Positions 16,013-23,653 of a stretch of DNA of 43,888 nt are shown here, one piece after another. Source of the DNA: Ignavibacteriota bacterium (GTDB lineage: Bacteria; Bacteroidota; Ignavibacteria; Palsa-1295); the NCBI GenBank assembly GCA_003151825.1, contig PLYO01000049.1:1-43888 (forward strand). The letters are read 5' to 3'. The notes under the pieces were generated by a model. It ran no database searches, was not told the DNA's origin, and saw only the letters and a program-made list of their open reading frames with translations. Made by a program: the position numbers and the translations under genes. Within the stretch, counting starts at the first letter, position 1; the number at the start of each line of letters is the position of its first letter.

Positions 16013-16660
16013 ATGGGTTTTTCATCATTTCTTCGACGGCTGCTCCCGCAGGAAAATCAGTATTTCCGGCTTTTTACGAGCAATATCGCCAATATTCAGG
16101 AGGCCGCGACGGATCTCCGGAAATTGCTCGACGCCAAAACTACCTCCGACCGGAAAATCCTCATCGCGCGTATCGAGGATGCCGAGCACCGGGGCGATCA
16201 GATCACACACGACATTTTTGCCGATCTTTCGAAAACATTCGTCACACCGATCGACCGGGAGGACATTCACGCACTCGCCGGTGAAATAGATGATATTCTC
16301 GATCTCATGGAAGACGTTGCGCTGCGCACCATCCTCTATGACGTGACCGAATTCCCTCCCGAATTCCGCGATCTGACCGATACGCTTGTTCGAGCCGTGG
16401 AAGACCTCGCCATTGCCGTGCCGCTGCTCGGCGATATGAAAAATGTCGAGGTGATCCTTCGGTCGTGCGAGCATGTCAACACCTGCGAAAACGCCGGGGA
16501 TGACATTTATCACAACGCCATTGCTCGCCTGTTTCGGGACATCAAAGACCCGGTCGAGCTCATCAAGCTGAAGGAAATTCTTTCGGACATTGAAGAAGCC
16601 ATCGACACCTGCGAACATGTGGCAAATTTGATCGAGGGAGTAGTGGTAAAATATGCATAA
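16013..16660 (+). CDS. DUF47 (PhoU-like) regulator of phosphate transport
   Basis: 215 residues, almost all helical, with the DUF47/UPF0111 pattern: FFxLF-like QYFRLFTSNIANIQEAA, then EDAEHRGDQITHDIFADLSKTFVTPIDREDIHALAGEIDDILDLMEDVA, and LSDIEEAIDTCEHVANLIEGVVVKYA at the end. Related to PhoU, with acidic residues that bind metal clusters. It is six bases before the PiT transporter gene, the standard arrangement, and probably modulates that transporter on its cytoplasmic face. A -7 box is seen at 15939. Confidence 0.93.
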   Translation: MGFSSFLRRLLPQENQYFRLFTSNIANIQEAATDLRKLLDAKTTSDRKILIARIEDAEHRGDQITHDIFADLSKTFVTPIDREDIHALAGEIDDILDLMEDVALRTILYDVTEFPPEFRDLTDTLVRAVEDLAIAVPLLGDMKNVEVILRSCEHVNTCENAGDDIYHNAIARLFRDIKDPVELIKLKEILSDIEEAIDTCEHVANLIEGVVVKYA

Positions 16661-16666
16661 GCGCCC

Positions 16667-17662
16667 GTGACCCTCATCATCATCGTTATATGCATCGCGT
16701 TTGTCTTTGATTTTTTCAATGGCTTCCACGATGCCGCAAACTCGATCGCAACGGTCGTTTCGACGCGAGTCCTTACACCGGGGCAAGCTGTGCTCTGGGC
16801 TGCGTTTTTTAATTTCATAGCTGTTTTCGGGTTTGGGACGGCCGTAGCGAAAACGGTCGGCGCGGGGATGGTCGATCTCAGCGTCGTCACGACCTACGTA
16901 GTGCTCGCCGCGCTTTTGGGTGCGATCTTCTGGGATCTCATTACCTGGTGGCTTGGGCTTCCGACCAGTTCTTCCCACGCTCTTATTGGTGCTTTTGCTG
17001 GCGCAGCCGTGACAAAAGCCGGTACGTTTGGCGTCATCATCGCCTCGGGTTGGACGCTGACGCTCATCTTCATCGTTGTCGCACCGATGGTGGGACTCAT
17101 CCTCGGCTTTTTCGTCTATCTTCTTGTCACCTGGCTCTCACGGAGGAAATCGCCGATGGGAGTCGATCGCTGGTTCCGTCGCGGACAACTCGTTTCCGCC
17201 GCCGCCTACTCGCTCGGCCATGGCACCAACGATGCGCAAAAGACGATGGGCATCGTGGCGAGCCTCTTGTTTGTTAACCACCTGATTCCAAAATTCGAAA
17301 TCCCGATCTATGTAATTATCGGCGCATACATTTCGATGGGCTTGGGCACGCTTTCGGGCGGGTGGCGCATCGTCCGCACTATGGGAATGCGCATCACGGC
17401 GCTCAAGCCTATTGGCGGCTTTGCGGCGGAATTGGCTGCTGCAGCAACGCTTTTCGGCTCGTCGGCGCTCGGCGTGCCGGTTTCCACGACGCACACTATT
17501 ACCGGCGCAATTGTTGGAGTAGGTTCGCTTCGGCGGCTTTCGGCGGTTCGCTGGGGGGTTGCAACGCGAATCATTTGGGCGTGGCTGCTCACAATCCCCG
17601 CAAGTGGCGGCATTGCCGCGCTTTGTTATTACGCATTACACGCACTTGGATATGCCCATTAA
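16667..17662 (+). CDS. PiT-family inorganic phosphate transporter
   Basis: 331 residues with a GTG start, about ten membrane helices. The two PiT signatures are visible: FDFFNGFHDAANSIATVVSTR (residues 11-31) and SLGHGTNDAQKTMGIVA, and the paired PTSSSHALIGA / PVSTTHTITGAIVGVG motifs of the duplicated halves. Low-affinity phosphate:cation symporter of the inner membrane, here with its DUF47 partner directly upstream. Its end overlaps the NUDIX gene by 11 bp. Confidence 0.95.
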   Translation: MTLIIIVICIAFVFDFFNGFHDAANSIATVVSTRVLTPGQAVLWAAFFNFIAVFGFGTAVAKTVGAGMVDLSVVTTYVVLAALLGAIFWDLITWWLGLPTSSSHALIGAFAGAAVTKAGTFGVIIASGWTLTLIFIVVAPMVGLILGFFVYLLVTWLSRRKSPMGVDRWFRRGQLVSAAAYSLGHGTNDAQKTMGIVASLLFVNHLIPKFEIPIYVIIGAYISMGLGTLSGGWRIVRTMGMRITALKPIGGFAAELAAAATLFGSSALGVPVSTTHTITGAIVGVGSLRRLSAVRWGVATRIIWAWLLTIPASGGIAALCYYALHALGYAH

Positions 17663-18236
17663 AACCATCATTAAACCCGTCGATACCGAGATTCCGCGCT
17701 GGGAAACCACCGCGAAAAAAATTCTTGCGGAAAATCCGTATCTTGCCCTGGAAGAGCACCGCCGCGAAGAAGAAGGCTCGCGGCGGCAAGGCTACTTTTT
17801 TATCATTCACGCGCCCGATTGGGTCAATATCGTCGCCTTGACGGACGAGCAGGACGTGGTCCTGATTGAACAATTTCGTCATGGCAACGAAGAGATCGAG
17901 GTCGAGCTTCCGAGCGGCACCATCGACGAGGGTGAAAATTCCGCCGAGGCCGCGCTCCGCGAGCTGCTCGAAGAAACGGGATATGAAAAGAGCGATCGAA
18001 GCGAATTCAAAAGAATTGGCGAGGTCTTGCCCAACCCCGCATTTATGAAGAACAAGTGCTACACCTACCTCCTGACCCATGCGCGACTCACGGGCAAAAC
18101 AGATTATGACGAAAACGAAAACATCCGCGTCCGGCTCGTTCCACGAGGGGAGATCGAGCACATGATCGTTTCAGGTGAAATCCGGCATTCGCTCATCATC
18201 ACAGCGTTGTATTGGCTCAAACTCGCGGGATATTAA
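17652..18236 (+). CDS. NUDIX hydrolase (ADP-ribose pyrophosphatase-like)
   Basis: 194 residues from ATG 17652, chosen because earlier codons lie within the PiT gene. The NUDIX box GTIDEGENSAEAALRELLEETGY (residues 89-111) is complete: G, five residues, E, seven residues, REL, EE, G. Preceding strands VVLIEQFRHGNEEIEVELPSGT are typical of the ADP-ribose/nucleoside-diphosphate-sugar group. Cytoplasmic housecleaning enzyme; the substrate is an inference. Overlap with the transporter gene indicates one transcript, but no functional link is evident. Confidence 0.92.
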   Translation: MPIKTIIKPVDTEIPRWETTAKKILAENPYLALEEHRREEEGSRRQGYFFIIHAPDWVNIVALTDEQDVVLIEQFRHGNEEIEVELPSGTIDEGENSAEAALRELLEETGYEKSDRSEFKRIGEVLPNPAFMKNKCYTYLLTHARLTGKTDYDENENIRVRLVPRGEIEHMIVSGEIRHSLIITALYWLKLAGY

Positions 18237-18288
18237 GCTTTTTCCGCCTCGCCCGTTGAGAGGCGTTAGCACGCGAAAGGCAATAAAA

Positions 18289-18351
18289 ATGCCTCATCCT
18301 CGGGGAAAGCAAGCGTGTTTCACTTATCCCACATGAAATCGGATGAGGCAT
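18289..18351. repeat. Perfect 11-bp inverted repeat with 41-nt loop
   Basis: ATGCCTCATCC (18289-18299) is complementary to GGATGAGGCAT (18341-18351). It sits between the convergent ends of the NUDIX and comB genes, where a bidirectional terminator would be expected, although the loop is long and there is no U-tract. The rest of 18237-18486 shows nothing else. Confidence 0.35.
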
Positions 18352-18486
18352 AAACCGGCTGCTTCAATGAAGAGTCAACCGGCTCATTCCATACATCAAA
18401 TAAACGGGGAAAATAAATCCCGTTCGAAAATATTTTTTTGGGGAAAGCGACGGAGGCTTCAATCCATCGGTTGCTCAGGATGGGCC

Positions 18487-19335
18487 TTACGCCACTTCCG
18501 CCCTTCGAATGGCCGGAACGGAAAGCTCGGGCTTTCGCAAGCCTGTAATCTGGCGATCGTCTTCAGTCAGTACTCTCATCGTATCAGAGAAAACCAGCTT
18601 CTTTTTAATGGCCATTTGCTCGAGTAGCGGCACGAGCGGCACGGAATCGAGCTGGCTCGCGGCAAGAATGTCCGCCTCGAAACCAAGCTCGAGCAGGTGC
18701 TGGCCGTGATCCGACTCGCGCAGCGTCCGGTAAATGTCCGAACCGTAGTGCTGATAAATAGAGAGCGCGGCTCGCGCGCTATCCGAAAGCGGCTCCGAAT
18801 CGTTTTGGCCAAACCGCGCCAGCAGCCGCGTGATGAGCATCCCGGCGCAGGTCGCATCTTCTAAAGAAAAATCGTCCTCGCGGCCGCTGCATAAAATAAA
18901 TAGATGCTCGGATGCGATACCTTCGATCATCGAGAGTGCCTCGACTGTTGCCGAGAGATTGACGAAACTCGATACGAAACACTGGCGCGCATATTTCGCT
19001 TTGGTGAGCGCGACGGCGCCGTTCGTCGTCGTAAGAATGAGCGCCTTTCCGCGCACCGCTTCTTCCGTATATTCGAACGGCGAATTGCCGAGCGTAAAGC
19101 CTTCGATGCGCTTGCCGCCGCGCTCGCCGCAGAGCACCGTAGAGGTCGAATGGAGATTGCCGACGATTTTCATCGCCTGCGCGACCGTCTCGACCGGAAT
19201 AATTTCCCGCGCGCCGGCCCGCATGGCGTAGGTGATCGTCGTCGAAGCACGCAGCACATCGATCACGACGACGGTTTTATCGCGCAATTCCAGCTCGTCG
19301 AGATGGTTTGGAGAAAAGTAAACAGTTATTCGCAC
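18487..19335 (-). CDS. comB: 2-phosphosulfolactate phosphatase family protein
   Basis: 282 residues from a GTG start. Family motifs: VVVIDVLRASTTITYAMRAGA near residues 22-42, CGERGGKRIEGFTLGNSP, and LILTTTNGAVAL; an acidic Mg-binding cluster is part of the ComB fold. In methanogens ComB makes sulfolactate for coenzyme M synthesis; in bacteria without that pathway its substrate is uncertain, so only the family is firm. No other coenzyme M gene is nearby. The gene stands alone, divergent from yebC. Confidence 0.88.
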   Translation of the reverse strand: MRITVYFSPNHLDELELRDKTVVVIDVLRASTTITYAMRAGAREIIPVETVAQAMKIVGNLHSTSTVLCGERGGKRIEGFTLGNSPFEYTEEAVRGKALILTTTNGAVALTKAKYARQCFVSSFVNLSATVEALSMIEGIASEHLFILCSGREDDFSLEDATCAGMLITRLLARFGQNDSEPLSDSARAALSIYQHYGSDIYRTLRESDHGQHLLELGFEADILAASQLDSVPLVPLLEQMAIKKKLVFSDTMRVLTEDDRQITGLRKPELSVPAIRRAEVA

Positions 19336-19406
19336 TATTTTTATCTATTCTTGGAGTATGGTATTCGCGGTTTTGCACGTTCCATAGCGCAAGCCGCTGT
19401 GTTTCC

Positions 19407-19457
19407 GCAGACCTTCGCACCTCGAAATTGAACCTTCTATCGAGCGGTCTGCCTTTT
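19407..19457 (+). terminator. Hairpin with U-tract without an annotated upstream gene
   Basis: GCAGACC (19407-19413) pairs with GGTCTGC (19446-19452), with an inner CTCG/CGAG stem, followed by CTTTTT. It looks like a plus-strand intrinsic terminator, but no plus-strand gene precedes it after 18236 and comB runs the other way. It may end a small RNA or act as a yebC leader attenuator. Confidence 0.4.
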
Positions 19458-19603
19458 TAATAACACCTTCAAACCCGTAACGTCCCGGAACGCTCCCCTA
19501 AAATTACGGGAATATTACGGCAAAATAAAAACCGCACTTCTACTGCCTTTGGGACTTTCATACCGGATTTTTGTTGTAAAGTGGGTAAACGAGAGATAAT
19601 ACT

Positions 19604-20344
19604 ATGAGCGGACACTCGAAATGGTCGCAGATCAAGCGGAAGAAGGCTGTCACGGATAGGAACCGTGGCCGGCTTTTTACGCGGTTCATTCGGGAAATTC
19701 AGATCGCCGCGCGCACCGGCGGCGGCGACCCGGACGGCAATCCGCGCCTGCGTTTTGCCATCGAACAGGCGAAGAAGAATTCCATGCCAGCGGATAATAT
19801 CAAGCGGGCCATCGCTCGCGGCGCGGGCGGCGAGGGCGCGGCAGCGCTTGTCGAAGGCAGCTATGAACTTTACGCTCCCGGTGGAGTAGCGCTCATCGTT
19901 GAAACGGCGACGGATAATAAGAACCGTACCGTCGGCGAAATCCGGCATGTGCTCGGAAAGTATGGCGGCAATTTGGGTGAATCCGGTTCCGTGAGCTGGA
20001 TGTTTGCCAAAACGGGAACGATAATCGTTCCACGAAATGCGATTACCGAGGAACGATTGCTCGATCTCATTCTCGACGCCGGAGCCGACGATCTCCGCAC
20101 CGACGATTCGGAATTTTTCGAAGTCCGAACCTCGCCGGAAGATTTCGAGCGTGTGCGCGACAAGCTTTCCGACGCGAACATCGCCATCGAGGACGCAAAA
20201 ATCGCGATGCTCCCGGCAAATCTCGTAGCCGTTTCGGGCGACGATGCGGCAAAGCTCATCAAGCTCATCGAGGCGCTCGAAGAGAACGACGACGTGCAGA
20301 ATGTATTCTCCAATGCGGACATCGACGAAACCGCATTTGCATAA
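19604..20344 (+). CDS. yebC: YebC/PmpR (TACO1) family protein
   Basis: 246 residues, full length. The N-terminus MSGHSKWSQIKRKKAVTDRNRGRLFTR and the NPRLRFAIEQAKKNSMPADNIKRAIARGAGG block are diagnostic, as is YAPGGVALIVE TATDNKNRTV. Originally described as a transcriptional regulator, the family has since been linked to translation of difficult, for example proline-rich, stretches. It opens a probable three-gene group with mtgA (12-bp gap) and an outer-membrane protein. Confidence 0.96.
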   Translation: MSGHSKWSQIKRKKAVTDRNRGRLFTRFIREIQIAARTGGGDPDGNPRLRFAIEQAKKNSMPADNIKRAIARGAGGEGAAALVEGSYELYAPGGVALIVETATDNKNRTVGEIRHVLGKYGGNLGESGSVSWMFAKTGTIIVPRNAITEERLLDLILDAGADDLRTDDSEFFEVRTSPEDFERVRDKLSDANIAIEDAKIAMLPANLVAVSGDDAAKLIKLIEALEENDDVQNVFSNADIDETAFA

Positions 20345-20356
20345 TTTCTATTCTAC

Positions 20357-21127
20357 ATGAATGGATCAGAACAGGTAGCAGAAGCGTCCTCGCCAGCGAT
20401 CGAGCGGAGTGAGAATTCCCATCCAACACATCATTGGCTAAAGTGTCTGTGGAGAATTGTGGTTGTACTATGCGCAATTCCCATGCTGCAAGTCCTGATG
20501 CTGCGTTTTATCAATCCCCCGGCGACGACGATGATGGTCTATCAATCCGTTGCGCATCTTTTTTCCGGGGAACGAATAACATGGAATCATTCCAATCTTG
20601 GCCAGAAAGAAATTTCGCCCTATCTCTATTCCGCCGTGATTGCCGGCGAGGATCAGCGATTCTTCGCGCATCACGGTTTCGACGAAACGGAAATCGAGCA
20701 AGCGATGCGCGCCCATGCGCGGCATCCGAAGCGCCCGATGCGCGGAGCGAGCACCATTTCGCAGCAGGTTGCGAAAAATCTTTTTCTGCCGCCGTGGCAT
20801 AATTTTATCAGGAAGGGCATCGAGGCATATTACACGGTGCTGATCGAGCTGTTCTGGCCGAAAGAACGCATCTTACAAATGTACGCGAACATCGCCGAGT
20901 TCGCGCCGAATGTTTATGGTGCGGAGGCCGGAGCAATGTTTCATTTCAAGCGCCACGCCGGACAATTAACCGTGCAGCAAGCGGCACAACTGGCGGCCGT
21001 GCTGCCGAATCCGGAACGATGGAGCGCCTCGCATCCATCGCCATACATCCAGCGCCGCGCCGTGCGAATCCTGCGCCAAATGCGCGGCATCCCAACGGAT
21101 GAAGAAGAGGATGGGGAGCCGGATTGA
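20357..21127 (+). CDS. mtgA: Monofunctional peptidoglycan glycosyltransferase
   Basis: 256 residues: one N-terminal membrane helix (about 32-52) and a GT51 domain without a transpeptidase domain. Motifs are AVIAGEDQRFFAHHGFD (catalytic Glu98), RGASTISQQVAKNLFLPPW, and KERILQMYANIAEFAPNVYGAEAGA. It polymerises lipid II glycan strands on the periplasmic side of the inner membrane. The downstream outer-membrane protein begins 23 bp after its stop and is probably on the same mRNA. Confidence 0.94.
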   Translation: MNGSEQVAEASSPAIERSENSHPTHHWLKCLWRIVVVLCAIPMLQVLMLRFINPPATTMMVYQSVAHLFSGERITWNHSNLGQKEISPYLYSAVIAGEDQRFFAHHGFDETEIEQAMRAHARHPKRPMRGASTISQQVAKNLFLPPWHNFIRKGIEAYYTVLIELFWPKERILQMYANIAEFAPNVYGAEAGAMFHFKRHAGQLTVQQAAQLAAVLPNPERWSASHPSPYIQRRAVRILRQMRGIPTDEEEDGEPD

Positions 21128-21150
21128 ACGTTCATTCGTTCCATAAAAAT

Positions 21151-21819
21151 ATGCTACGAAGAATTTGCGCGGCATTGTTTTGTATCCTGTTTCTTGCGTC
21201 GGAAACACGCGCGCAGGATACTACAAGCGTCGTTTCGCTCGGCCCGGAACTTTTATTTGGCACCGCCTTCCCCCAATTTTCACCCACCCCACAGCCTATC
21301 ACGGCTTTTCAAATCGGCGCAAGAGGATACGTTCCGCTGAACTCTAATGTTGCGCTGCGCTTAGGAGCGTCCTACCGTTACCTTCAAATTTGGGGAGAGC
21401 CCGCGTCCTATCCCTTCGAATTCACTGGCAACTATTTTTTTGTGGCTCCCGCGCTTCGCTATAAGTGGGTAGAGCTTGGCGTCGAAGTGGGAACTCCGCT
21501 CGGCGGATTCTTCAAAACCCACGGAAGTTCGCTCGCGGACACGGCTTCGAACTTAGGCAGTTCCGATATGGCGCCGCTCGTGCTCGGCTCACTTACGGGC
21601 ATTCTTCCAATCGCGAAAAATGACGGAAATGAGCTTTCGCTTATTCTTAGCTGGTCGTTCCAATTTTCATCGAACGTCATGACGAAGGAATTTATCCTTC
21701 ACGATCCATCCTCATCCCTTACGACCGGCGGCAATCTTGGCCCCATCGAAACCGTGCAGGTGGGCCTGACCTGGCAATTCAGTCTCGTTCGAAGCGACGA
21801 TGATAAGAGGTGGCGATAG
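21151..21819 (+). CDS. Predicted outer-membrane beta-barrel protein
   Basis: From ATG 21151 the product has 222 residues with signal peptide MLRRICAALFCILFLASETRAQ. The body alternates short amphipathic strands (ALRLGASYRYLQIWG, FFVAPALRYKWVELGVEVG, ELSLILSWSFQFS) and ends IETVQVGLTWQFSL, an aromatic-terminated strand typical of small porin-like barrels. An earlier TTG at 21124 would overlap mtgA but spoil the signal peptide. Function unknown. Similar in build to the proteins at 24696 and 25503. Confidence 0.75.
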   Translation: MLRRICAALFCILFLASETRAQDTTSVVSLGPELLFGTAFPQFSPTPQPITAFQIGARGYVPLNSNVALRLGASYRYLQIWGEPASYPFEFTGNYFFVAPALRYKWVELGVEVGTPLGGFFKTHGSSLADTASNLGSSDMAPLVLGSLTGILPIAKNDGNELSLILSWSFQFSSNVMTKEFILHDPSSSLTTGGNLGPIETVQVGLTWQFSLVRSDDDKRWR

Positions 21820-21936
21820 GGGGAGTGAAGAGGAAGAGGATGTGGGCGGGGGTTGAAGCGGCGGATACGTAGCGAACTATTCTTTTAGATTAGGCTCTTT
21901 ATAAGAGCGAGAGTCATTGATAAACCCTGAGTTATT

Positions 21937-22596
21937 ATGATAAAGCGCATTGTATGTCTGGCCAATTCACGAAAGTGGTCCGAGCGATGTGTGGCCGGTG
22001 TAGAAATTTCTGGACCTAATCGAGGCAAGTGGATTCGCCCCGTCAGCATTGGGGAACATACTCAGCTTTCGAAAAAAGAGAGAATGCTTTCGAATGGCCA
22101 GGAACCGCGCTTACTCGACGTTATCGATGTTTCGGTGACAAGTCCGGATGCGCAGACGTACCAGCGCGAAAACTGGCGGCTCGATCCACGGCAACGGTGG
22201 AAATTTGTCAAGAAATTGGAGTGGGAGGAGCTTGATGCCATCGCCGATAAAACCAGCGCGCTATGGCCCAATGGTTACCACACTCGTAACGGCCGGAACG
22301 ATCATGTTCCCTTAGCGCAAGCCGAAAAACTTGAAAACTCACTGGCCCTAATCCATGTTGATGAATTAGAATTATATGTTTATCATGAATATTATCGTCC
22401 AAACGTGCGCGCGCGTTTTTCGCTTGCGGGAAACGAGTATGCGCTTAAAGTGACGGATCCAATCGTCGAAGCGGAATATTTTTCGCGCGGCGATGGCGAT
22501 TACACATTACCCGAAAGTTACCTGACGATCAGCCTCGGCGAACCTTTTCATGAGAATTGCTATAAACTTGTTGCCGCCGTGATTTCGAAACCATGA
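21937..22596 (+). CDS. Dual-OB-domain (DuOB-like) protein
   Basis: 219 residues. The start MIKRIVCLANSRKWSERCVAGVEI ... GKWIRPVSIGE and later PRLLDVIDVSV match what I remember as the dual OB-containing family, whose members are predicted to bind nucleic acid or nucleotides; the activity is not established. The rest includes an ALWPNGYHTRNGRNDHVP segment and a second beta-rich half (RARFSLAGNEYALKVTDPIVEAEYF ... YLTISLGEPFHENCYKLVAAVI). It heads a run in which each gene overlaps the next by ATGA, starting with two DUF488 genes. The fixed partnership suggests joint function, possibly in nucleic-acid modification or defence. Confidence 0.7.
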   Translation: MIKRIVCLANSRKWSERCVAGVEISGPNRGKWIRPVSIGEHTQLSKKERMLSNGQEPRLLDVIDVSVTSPDAQTYQRENWRLDPRQRWKFVKKLEWEELDAIADKTSALWPNGYHTRNGRNDHVPLAQAEKLENSLALIHVDELELYVYHEYYRPNVRARFSLAGNEYALKVTDPIVEAEYFSRGDGDYTLPESYLTISLGEPFHENCYKLVAAVISKP

Positions 22597-23216
22597 CTTC
22601 CACGACATCCAACGCTCCTCTTGTCTTTACGATCGGGCACTCCACGCATCCGATCGAGCGATTTATCGAGCTTCTGAAGCAGCATCGAATCACGACCATT
22701 GCCGACGTGCGGTCGAGTCCCTATAGCCGGTATCAACCTCATTTTGGAAGGGAAATTCTTACGAAATTTCTTCGCGATAACGGAATCAAATATGTATTCT
22801 TGGGCGATGAACTTGGCGGAAGGGGCGCCGATAGGTCCGTCTTTGAAGGCGGCCGTGTGCAATACCATCGATTGGCGAAAACCTCCGCATTCCGAAAAGG
22901 TTTGGAACGAATTCATGCGGGTAGCCAGACCCATCGCATAGCGATTATGTGCGCGGAAGGCGAACCGCTCGCCTGTCACCGCACCATACTCATTGCCCGG
23001 GAACTCGAATCTGCGGGGATCGCCGTTGCCCATATCCACCCAGACGGCCTTCTCGAAACCCATGCGAACGCCATCCAACGATTGCTGCAAGAATTCGATC
23101 TGGAGGAACCCGATTTTTTCCGCACGCCGGAGGAGCGAATGGACGAAGCATACACGAAACAGGAAGAACGGATTGCGTATGTGGAATCGTCCGAGGAAAT
23201 TGGTATCGCCGCATGA
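22593..23216 (+). CDS. DUF488 family protein, long form
   Basis: 207 residues. DUF488 hallmarks are TIGHSTHPIERFIELLKQHRITTIADVRSSPYSRYQPHF at the start and the C-terminal MCAEGEPLACHRTILIARE, with Cys120 and Cys128 spaced C-x7-C-H-R. The family is thought to have a rhodanese-like or related alpha/beta fold, with the Cys/His cluster as active or metal site; the reaction is unknown. It adds about 60 residues after the CHR motif, ending in a charged helix (EFDLEEPDFFRTPEERMDEAY). Its start overlaps the DuOB stop, and its stop overlaps the next DUF488 start. Confidence 0.85.
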   Translation: MTSTTSNAPLVFTIGHSTHPIERFIELLKQHRITTIADVRSSPYSRYQPHFGREILTKFLRDNGIKYVFLGDELGGRGADRSVFEGGRVQYHRLAKTSAFRKGLERIHAGSQTHRIAIMCAEGEPLACHRTILIARELESAGIAVAHIHPDGLLETHANAIQRLLQEFDLEEPDFFRTPEERMDEAYTKQEERIAYVESSEEIGIAA

Positions 23217-23653
23217 AATTATTTACCATTGGTTTTACGAAAAAAAACGCGAGAACCTTTTTCGAGATGCTGCGCGCGTCCGGCGCAAAGCGTGTCATCG
23301 ATGTCCGGTTGAATAATGTATCGCAGCTTGCCGGGTTTGCGAAAAAGCAAGACCTTGAGTATTTTCTGGAATCGATTTGCGCGATGGAATACCTTCATCT
23401 CCCCCTGCTGGCGCCCACGCTGGAAATGCTGGATGCCTATAAAAAAGAAGGCGGCGATTGGGACGAATACGAACAGAAGTTCCTTGCGCTCATGCACGAG
23501 CGGCATATTGAGAACGAAGTGTCTCGCCAAGTCATTGATAATGGCTGCCTGCTATGCAGCGAAGATCAGCCCGAGCATTGCCATCGCCGTTTGGTTGCCG
23601 AATATCTTAATCGCGCATGGGGAGGCATCGCAATAGAGCATCTAAGATCATGA
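23213..23653 (+). CDS. DUF488 family protein, short form
   Basis: 146 residues from ATG 23213. Same family as its neighbour (KLFTIGFTKKNARTFFEMLRASGAKRVIDVRLNN ... CLLCSEDQPEHCHRRLVAEYL) with the C-x7-C-H-R spacing at Cys115/Cys123, but it belongs to the shorter subtype with the RLNNVSQLAGFAKKQDLEYFL block and no extra tail. The two paralogues are too different for a recent duplication, suggesting distinct roles in one complex or pathway. The stop overlaps dapF. Confidence 0.87.
   Translation: MKLFTIGFTKKNARTFFEMLRASGAKRVIDVRLNNVSQLAGFAKKQDLEYFLESICAMEYLHLPLLAPTLEMLDAYKKEGGDWDEYEQKFLALMHERHIENEVSRQVIDNGCLLCSEDQPEHCHRRLVAEYLNRAWGGIAIEHLRS

Noticed and set aside
16025..16978. A 317-codon open frame on the minus strand
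   Set aside because: It lies antisense to the clear DUF47 and PiT genes and has a low-complexity, His/Arg/Asp-rich translation typical of a shadow.
16013..17662. DUF47-PiT pair as a novel system
   Set aside because: This is a common, well-known phosphate-transport arrangement.
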